Shown here piece by piece: positions 1-4,075 of a stretch of DNA of 7,400 bases; the first letter of the stretch is position 1; each line of letters begins with the position of its first letter. The DNA is taken from assembly GCA_027311485.1 (NCBI GenBank), contig DAICYU010000199.1:1-7400 (forward strand), written 5' to 3'. This DNA is from Acetobacteraceae bacterium (GTDB lineage: Bacteria; Pseudomonadota; Alphaproteobacteria; Acetobacterales; Acetobacteraceae). Below the pieces are notes generated by a model. It saw only the letters and a program-made list of their open reading frames with translations. It did no database searches and was not told where the DNA came from. Both the position numbers and the translations under genes were made by a program.

Positions 1-49
1 GCCGGATCAGATCGACTCACATAGGGCGGGGCCAGCCGGCGCCAATACG

Positions 50-75
50 AAAAAACGCGGGCCGAAGCCCGCGTT
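50..75 (-). terminator. Rho-independent terminator after ctaE
   Basis: Read on the minus strand, a 9-bp GC-rich perfect stem (AACGCGGGC with GCCCGCGTT) closed by a TTCG tetraloop is followed by a run of T residues (complement of A50-A55). It begins about 30 bases after the ctaE stop codon. A stable stem with a UUCG loop and a U tract is the standard intrinsic terminator design. It should end the ctaE transcript here, so any gene beyond the left edge is probably transcribed separately. Confidence 0.9.
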
Positions 76-104
76 CTTTGGATACCGGCTGGCTTCAGTC
101 GCAG

Positions 105-953
105 TTATTCCACAGCGATGTTACCCGCGCCATACCAATAGATGCAGGCGAACAGGAACAGCCACACCACGTCAACGAAGTGCCAGTACCAAGCCGCGGC
201 CTCGAACCCGAAATGGCGCTCCGGCGTAAACTGGTTGTTCCGCGCACGGAACCAGCACACCGTCAGGAAGCAGGTGCCGACGATGACATGGAAGCCATGG
301 AACCCGGTGGCCAGGAAGAAGGTCGAGGGATACACGCCGCCGCCGACGAACTTGAACGGCGCATGCGAGTACTCGATCGCCTGGCAGATGGTGAAGCTGA
401 TGCCCAGCAGGATCGTCAGCCCGAGGCCCCGGATCAGGCCCTTGCGGTCATTCTCCAGCAGGCTGTGATGCGCCCAGGTTACCGTCGTGCCGGACAGCAG
501 CAGGATCATCGTGTTCAGCAGCGGCAGGTGGAACGGATCGAAGGTATGGATGGTGGATGGCGGCCAGACCGTCTGACCATTGCCCTGGGTGTCCGGGAAA
601 AGCAGGAAGTTGAAATAGGCCCAGAAAAACCCGACGAAGAACATCACTTCACTGGCGATGAAAAGCGTCATGCCGTAGCGCAGGCCCAGGCGGACAATCG
701 CGCTGTGCGCGCCCGGGATCCTGCCTTCCCGCAACACGTCCCGCCACCAGAACGCCATGGTGGCCAGGATGGTCAGGACGCCCAGCACCAGGACCACATA
801 GTTGCCGAAATGGGCGGCGAGGATGATCCCGAACACGGTCAGGAATCCGCCGATCGAGCCCATCAACGGCCACGGGCTTGGATCAGGCAGATGGTATGGT
901 TGCTTGATGACAGCCGCGCCCGGGCCGTGGTCGCCGTGCAAGTCGATGTCCAT
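105..953 (-). CDS. ctaE: Cytochrome c oxidase subunit III (aa3 type)
   Basis: This is subunit III of the heme-copper terminal oxidase. It is an inner-membrane protein that binds and stabilises the catalytic subunit I of the cytochrome c oxidase complex. The 282 residues match the usual length for alphaproteobacterial CtaE/CoxC. About seven membrane segments are visible (roughly 29-49, 51-70, 92-118, 145-160, 174-193, 210-234, 253-275). Family signatures are SEVMFFVGFFWAY at 101-113, which contains the membrane glutamate (E102) equivalent to the DCCD-reactive residue of mitochondrial COX3; TWAHHSLL at 159-166; ATGFHGFHV at 215-223; and WYWHFVDVVW at 255-264. The start is supported by AGGA nine bases upstream on the minus strand. 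The shorter quinol oxidase subunit CyoC is excluded by length and by the seven-helix pattern. The gene stands alone before a terminator. ctaC, ctaD, ctaB and ctaG are not in the window, so the rest of the oxidase is encoded elsewhere or reached by another transcript. Confidence 0.97.
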   Translation of the reverse strand: MDIDLHGDHGPGAAVIKQPYHLPDPSPWPLMGSIGGFLTVFGIILAAHFGNYVVLVLGVLTILATMAFWWRDVLREGRIPGAHSAIVRLGLRYGMTLFIASEVMFFVGFFWAYFNFLLFPDTQGNGQTVWPPSTIHTFDPFHLPLLNTMILLLSGTTVTWAHHSLLENDRKGLIRGLGLTILLGISFTICQAIEYSHAPFKFVGGGVYPSTFFLATGFHGFHVIVGTCFLTVCWFRARNNQFTPERHFGFEAAAWYWHFVDVVWLFLFACIYWYGAGNIAVE

Positions 954-1003
954 GCGTCAAATTCCTAACATCGCCGGGGGAACCGCCCCAAGCCAGTCGG
1001 CGC

Positions 1004-1031
1004 ATAATCCGCAAAACGCCATGCGTTTCAA
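1004..1031 (-). promoter_or_regulatory. Candidate sigma-70 promoter of ctaE
   Basis: On the minus strand, TTGAAA (complement of 1026-1031, five of six to the -35 consensus) is separated by 16 bases from GATTAT (complement of 1004-1009, four of six to the -10 consensus). The predicted start of transcription is near 997, giving a leader of roughly 45 bases before the ctaE ATG. A 6-bp inverted repeat, AAACGC-CAT-GCGTTT (1014-1028), lies between the two hexamers and could be an operator. This is consensus matching only. Confidence 0.45.
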
Positions 1032-1065
1032 GAGGGACCATACACCACGGCACGATGCGCGTCAG

Positions 1066-1079
1066 ATGATCTGGATCAG
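1066..1079. promoter_or_regulatory. FNR/FixK-like palindrome upstream of ctaE
   Basis: The sequence ATGATCTGGATCAG contains the perfect inverted repeat TGATC-TG-GATCA. Against the FNR-family consensus TTGAT-N4-ATCAA it matches eight of ten specified bases, missing only the outermost one on each side. It closely resembles the perfect box at 2681-2694. It is centred about 75 bases upstream of the predicted ctaE transcription start, and tspO lies on the other side. It could be a weak site for an FNR/CRP-family regulator of either gene. Confidence 0.35.
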
Positions 1080-1270
1080 CCGTGCTCGCGGATCGTGGCA
1101 ACGCCCACCCGCAAATGACATCCGAACGCAACGCCCAGGCGGTCGGCAGGCCCATCCGACGCCGGGCCGCAAGCCCGTCTGACGACTGCGGGAGCGGGTG
1201 GAACCCGTCCGTGCCCCGGCGTTCTCCTCGGCATGTCCCACCTGCACATCACCGTTCGGCGCGCCGGAGC

Positions 1271-1744
1271 ATGAAATCTTCACGCGCCGCTGCACTGGCC
1301 ATTGGCGCGGTTCTGACCGCTGCCGTCACCGGCGGCAGTTTCGGGCCGCAACGGCCGCGCACCGCGATCTGGTACGCGGCGCTGCGCAAACCGCCCGGCA
1401 CGCCGCCCGGACCGGCCATCGGTGCGGCCTGGGGTGTGCTGGACGTGCTTCTATGCCTGACCGGCTACCGCCTGCTGCGCCGCGAGCCGAGCCGCGCCCG
1501 CACCGCGGCCCTGGCGTGCTGGGCCGGCAGTCTGGCCGGGCTTGCCGGTTTCCCCGCCGTGTTCTTCGGCCTCCGCCGCCTTGGCCCCAGCGCCGCCGTC
1601 TCGGCCGGCATGTTCGCGTCGGCCGGTGGCACCGCGCTTGCCGCGGCTAGCATCGACTCGACCGCTGCCCTGACCTCCCTGCCCCTGGTGCTGTGGACCG
1701 GCTTCGCCACCGCCCTCAGCGAGGAGCTGTGGCGCCGCAACTGA
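1271..1744 (+). CDS. TspO/MBR-family membrane protein, divergent
   Basis: This is a 157-residue, roughly five-helix membrane protein of the TspO/MBR (peripheral benzodiazepine receptor-like) family. Bacterial relatives bind porphyrins and modulate tetrapyrrole or stress responses. Recognisable family features are an RP-x-x-x-WYAALRKP stretch (29-41), TPP (44-46), a W-G-V-L helix start (54-57), AVFFGLRRLG (96-105), an LWTGFATAL helix (141-149) and a C-terminal LWRRN. Several normally conserved positions differ. The tryptophan of the KP-x-W-x-PP loop is absent (KPPGTPP). The N and W of the usual N-x-x-W-x-P-x-FFG helix are L and F (LAGFPAVFFG). The terminal asparagine motif before the last helix end is SEE. 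The ATG at 1271 gives a normal family length, but its GGAG motif is only one base away. A GTG at 1211 is an in-frame alternative. The family call is firm. Whether it still binds porphyrin is uncertain. It converges with the DUF2889 gene. Confidence 0.85.
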   Translation: MKSSRAAALAIGAVLTAAVTGGSFGPQRPRTAIWYAALRKPPGTPPGPAIGAAWGVLDVLLCLTGYRLLRREPSRARTAALACWAGSLAGLAGFPAVFFGLRRLGPSAAVSAGMFASAGGTALAAASIDSTAALTSLPLVLWTGFATALSEELWRRN

Positions 1745-1766
1745 CCGGCCACGCCAAATGGCAGAA

Positions 1767-2393
1767 TCAATCAGCCGCCTCGGTGACCGCGTCCGGGCCT
1801 GTGTAGAGGTGCGGCCAGCGTCGCTTCACCAGCGGCCCCTTCTCGTCATAGGCCAGGCAGGTGTTGAGGATCTTGTTTCCGCCGCCCCATTTCTCGGTGA
1901 TGCGCTTATCCATGGTGTCGCTGCCGGGCGCGTCCTGAACGCCTTCGGCCTGCATTTCACGCCGGGCGCGGGCTGGGTTGATGGTCTGGAACGCGGTGGT
2001 CGCGATCTGCTGGAGCAATTCACGCAGGTGCGTGCAGCCGATGGTTCCGCCGACCAGCTGATTGGCTTCCCGCAGAAACCCCGCCTTGATCCGCAGGCCG
2101 GCCAGCCGGCCGAAATTGGGCGCGGCCGTCGGGCAGGTTACGTATGGCGTCTTCTCGCTGACCGCCTCGACCGTATGGATCAGCATCTGCTCATCCACCG
2201 AAAGGCGGATCCACATGTCATGGATCGGCTCACCCGCTTCGATATAGCCGCGGTCGTAGTTGGTCTGGCCGAAACTCTTGGTATCCGTCAGATGCGCCTC
2301 GATGTCATACAGTCCGTCCGCGCGGCGGTAGCCGTTGATCTCAATGGCACGTGTATGCAGACGCTCGCGGTCGGCGGGCTGGCTCAGCGGCAT
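1767..2393 (-). CDS. DUF2889-family protein of unknown function
   Basis: This 208-residue protein matches the pattern of the DUF2889 family, known from many proteobacteria but without an established role. Family-like stretches are LHTRAIEINGYRRADGLYDI (12-31), AHLTDTK (33-39), HDMWIRLSVD (58-67), GCTHLREL (119-126), and a C-terminal CLAYDEKGP (179-187) followed by RRWP (191-194). There is no signal peptide or membrane segment, so it should be cytoplasmic. Two cysteine-containing motifs, TCP (86-88) and GCTHL (119-123), could suggest metal or thiol chemistry, but that is only a guess. The start is fixed by AGGAG six bases upstream of the ATG. The frame stays open upstream into the 12-bp tandem repeat, but that extension lacks support. 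The gene runs away from hemA and toward the TspO-like gene, leaving only 22 bases between the two stop codons. Confidence 0.85.
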   Translation of the reverse strand: MPLSQPADRERLHTRAIEINGYRRADGLYDIEAHLTDTKSFGQTNYDRGYIEAGEPIHDMWIRLSVDEQMLIHTVEAVSEKTPYVTCPTAAPNFGRLAGLRIKAGFLREANQLVGGTIGCTHLRELLQQIATTAFQTINPARARREMQAEGVQDAPGSDTMDKRITEKWGGGNKILNTCLAYDEKGPLVKRRWPHLYTGPDAVTEAAD

Positions 2394-2493
2394 GCATGAC
2401 TCCTGGAAAGTGGCGGATTTTGCGGTGCAGCAGACGATATGGCACTGGTGCTGCCCGATGCAAATAACCCGGCTGGTATGCCTGGCCCGTGAA

Positions 2494-2589
2494 GTGCCCA
2501 GGGGCGTGTCCAGGGGTATGCCCAAGGGCGTCTCCAAGGGCGTGCCCAGTGGCGCGCCCAGTGGAACGCCCAGTGGAACGCCCAGTGGA
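2494..2589. repeat. 12-bp tandem repeat, eight units
   Basis: Eight consecutive 12-base units follow the pattern RYGCCCAGKGGM. The last three (GCGCCCAGTGGA, ACGCCCAGTGGA, ACGCCCAGTGGA) are nearly identical. The first five are more diverged (GTGCCCAGGGGC, GTGTCCAGGGGT, ATGCCCAAGGGC, GTCTCCAAGGGC, GTGCCCAGTGGC). The array ends at ATGCGATGAAGC. The gradient of identity suggests expansion at the hemA-proximal end. It lies between the start codons of the DUF2889 gene and hemA, outside both genes. Because 12 is a multiple of three, it leaves reading frames open and would encode tetrapeptide repeats such as P-S-G-T, but no start with a ribosome binding site points to translation. Confidence 0.9.
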
Positions 2590-2625
2590 ATGCGATGAAG
2601 CGCTGTCCATGTGCGCCTTTATGTG

Positions 2626-2655
2626 TTGACGAGACGACGGTTCGGGGCATCTAAC
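2626..2655 (+). promoter_or_regulatory. Weak sigma-70-like promoter upstream of hemA
   Basis: TTGACG (2626-2631, five of six to the -35 consensus) is followed after 18 bases by TCTAAC (2650-2655, four of six to the -10 consensus). The predicted start near 2662 would leave a leader of about 100 bases containing the FNR-type box. The -10 match is poor, so a second promoter driven from the FNR box is equally possible. Confidence 0.3.
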
Positions 2656-2680
2656 CCGTCGCATCGATTGCAGTATCCGG

Positions 2681-2694
2681 TTGATCCGGATCAA
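2681..2694. promoter_or_regulatory. FNR/Anr/FixK-type binding site upstream of hemA
   Basis: TTGATCCGGATCAA is a perfect 14-base palindrome and matches all ten specified bases of the FNR-family consensus TTGAT-N4-ATCAA. It lies 72 bases before the hemA start codon. FNR-family regulators (FNR, Anr, FnrL, FixK) are known to adjust heme synthesis genes to oxygen in alphaproteobacteria. A class II activator site, centred near -41.5, would place transcription start near 2729, but no good -10 hexamer is visible there. If transcription instead starts near 2662, the site would lie within the transcribed leader and act as a repressor site. The sequence match is strong; the direction of control is unknown. 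Confidence 0.75.
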
Positions 2695-2765
2695 GGCACC
2701 CTGCGTACCGGATTGGGAAAAGGCGTGACCCGGCGCGAGCGGGTCAACATGAGGGGCTACCACGG

Positions 2766-3983
2766 ATGAAAGCGTTTCACGATCATTGCCGCCGGTCTTT
2801 GGACTCGATCCGCGAGCAGGGCCGTTACCGTGTGTTCACCCCGCTGCAGAAACGCGCCGATGGTTTCCCCTACTACCTGCGTCCGGATGGCAGCCGCGTT
2901 CTGGTCTGGTCGTCAAACGACTATCTGGCGATGGGCGGCCACCCCGTCCTGGTCGAAGCGGCGTGTGAGGCGGCGCGGACCATGGGCGCCGGCGCCGGCG
3001 GCACGCGCAACATCAGCGGCACCAGTCCGGTGCATGACGCGCTTGAGGCTGAGCTGGCCGATTTGCACGGCAAGCAGGCCGGGCTGCTGTTCACCTCGGG
3101 CTTCGTGTCCAACCAGGCCGCCCTGTCCACCATTCTGAACAGCCTGCCGAACGGCCCGGACAAGGCGTGGCACGTGTTCTCCGACGCCAAGAACCATGCC
3201 TCGATGATCGCCGGCATCAAGGGTTCCCGCGCCGTCTGCAACATCTTCTGCCATAACGACATGGGGCACCTCGAATCCCTGCTGAAGGCGGCGCCGGTGT
3301 CCGCACCCAAGCTGATCGCCTTCGAATCCGTCTATTCCATGGACGCCGACATTGCCCCCATCGGCGCCATCTGCGACCTCGCCGCCCGCTACGACGCGAT
3401 GACCTACCTCGATGAGGTCCATGCCGTCGGCCTCTACGGGACGCGCGGCGGCGGTATCGCCGATCGCGAAGGCCTGATGGACCGCATCGACGTGATCGAA
3501 GGCACGCTGGCCAAGGCGTTTGGCTGCCATGGCGGCTACGTCACCGGCGATGCCGACGTAATCGACTTCATCCGATCCACCGCCCCCGGCTTCATCTTCA
3601 CCACGTCGCTGCCGCCAATGACCGCCGCCGCCGCACTGGCCAGCGTGCGGCATGTGCGGCAGGATCATGCGCGCAGGGCCACGCTGTTCGAGCGTGCGGC
3701 GGCCCTAAAGGCGCGCTTCGACCGGGCCGGCCTGCCGCGGATCGAGTCCGTCAGCCACATTGTCCCGCTGCACATTGGGGAGGCCTCGCTTTGCATGGAA
3801 GTCAGCCAGCGCCTGCTGCAGGATTTCGGCATGTATGCGACGCCGATCAACTACCCCACGGTACCGCGCGGCGAGGAACGGCTGCGCTTCACCCCGGGCC
3901 CGCTGCACACGGATGCGATGATGGACGAGCTCGTCGCCGCGTTGCACGCCATCCTTCCGCAGGAGCGGCGGCACGCGGCTTGA
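2766..3983 (+). CDS. hemA: 5-aminolevulinate synthase (ALAS)
   Basis: This PLP-dependent enzyme condenses glycine with succinyl-CoA to give 5-aminolevulinate, CO2 and CoA. It is the first committed step of heme synthesis by the C4 (Shemin) pathway typical of alphaproteobacteria. The 405 residues match the family length. Visible motifs are SNDYLAMG (50-57), the glycine-rich GAGAGGTRNISGT (74-86) characteristic of ALAS among alpha-oxoamine synthases, SDAKNHASMI (139-148) with H144, FESVYSMD (186-193), YLDEVHAVG (214-222) with D216 and H219 that hold PLP, EGTLAKAFG (245-253) with the Schiff-base lysine K250, and PTVPRGEERLRFTPGP (364-379). Compared with the Rhodobacter enzyme as I recall it, there is a short insertion (about five residues) around 126-136. 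GAGGGG nine bases upstream supports the start. An FNR-type box upstream suggests oxygen control. ccmF begins 92 bases downstream on the same strand, possibly in the same transcript. Confidence 0.97.
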   Translation: MKAFHDHCRRSLDSIREQGRYRVFTPLQKRADGFPYYLRPDGSRVLVWSSNDYLAMGGHPVLVEAACEAARTMGAGAGGTRNISGTSPVHDALEAELADLHGKQAGLLFTSGFVSNQAALSTILNSLPNGPDKAWHVFSDAKNHASMIAGIKGSRAVCNIFCHNDMGHLESLLKAAPVSAPKLIAFESVYSMDADIAPIGAICDLAARYDAMTYLDEVHAVGLYGTRGGGIADREGLMDRIDVIEGTLAKAFGCHGGYVTGDADVIDFIRSTAPGFIFTTSLPPMTAAAALASVRHVRQDHARRATLFERAAALKARFDRAGLPRIESVSHIVPLHIGEASLCMEVSQRLLQDFGMYATPINYPTVPRGEERLRFTPGPLHTDAMMDELVAALHAILPQERRHAA

Positions 3984-4012
3984 TGGCTGCGTCAGCCGGC
4001 CTACCTGCTTCT

Positions 4013-4039
4013 TCATGGCAGGGTCCACCCCTGCCATGA
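4013..4039 (+). promoter_or_regulatory. Strong hairpin between hemA and ccmF
   Basis: An 11-bp perfect inverted repeat (TCATGGCAGGG with CCCTGCCATGA) encloses a five-base loop, TCCAC. It begins 30 bases after the hemA stop codon and ends 36 bases before the ccmF start. No T tract follows, so it does not look like a standard intrinsic terminator. It may stabilise the upstream mRNA, act as a processing site, cause partial termination, or be a dyad operator. Confidence 0.6.
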
Positions 4040-4075
4040 TGGCAACACACCGGCTAACGGACGGATAACGCCGCG

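Larger units (their letters stand above)
954..1270. other. Gene-free divergent region between ctaE and tspO-like gene
   Basis: These 317 bases separate divergently transcribed ctaE and the TspO-family gene. The ctaE side holds its ribosome binding site, the candidate promoter and the FNR-like palindrome. The tspO side (about 1080-1270) is GC-rich and shows only two small hairpins: CGGGC-CGCAA-GCCCG at 1163-1177 and CGGGT-GGA-ACCCG at 1195-1207. No clear promoter, riboswitch core or coding sequence was recognised there. Open frames that cross it are shadows or upstream extensions without a ribosome binding site. Confidence 0.6.
2394..2765. other. Gene-free divergent region between DUF2889 gene and hemA
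   Basis: This 372-base region controls two divergent genes. From left to right it contains the DUF2889 ribosome binding site (AGGAG on the minus strand), a block of eight 12-bp tandem repeats (2494-2589), a weak sigma-70-like promoter (2626-2655), a perfect FNR-type box (2681-2694) and the hemA ribosome binding site GAGGGG (2751-2756, nine bases before the ATG). Open reading frames crossing the repeat in several frames follow from its 12-base, stop-free period and are not called as genes. Confidence 0.7.

Noticed and set aside
1..49. Start of another gene beyond ctaE
   Set aside because: No start codon with a ribosome binding site and no recognisable peptide on either strand in the short stretch before the edge.
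78..968. 296-codon plus-strand open frame
   Set aside because: It lies antisense to ctaE, which has unmistakable COX3 motifs and a ribosome binding site. Its product is low-complexity, rich in Q, E, R and D, as expected of a GC-rich antisense shadow.
1080..1270. Riboswitch or structured leader before the tspO-like gene
   Set aside because: Only two short five-pair hairpins are visible, and no conserved riboswitch core was recognised in this very GC-rich stretch.
2394..2537. 48-codon N-terminal extension of the DUF2889 protein into the tandem repeat
   Set aside because: The inner ATG at 2391-2393 has a well-placed AGGAG and begins a normal family N-terminus. The extension is repeat-derived and lacks a ribosome binding site.
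2494..2589. CRISPR array
   Set aside because: The units are 12 bases long, directly abutting and without unique spacers, so this is a simple tandem repeat.
2395..2598. Plus-strand small frame with PSGT-like tetrapeptide repeats
   Set aside because: It overlaps the DUF2889 start region in antisense, has no ribosome binding site, and its repeats only reflect the 12-base period of the DNA.
2913..3668. 251-codon minus-strand open frame opposite hemA
   Set aside because: It is antisense to well-conserved ALAS and shows no domain of its own.
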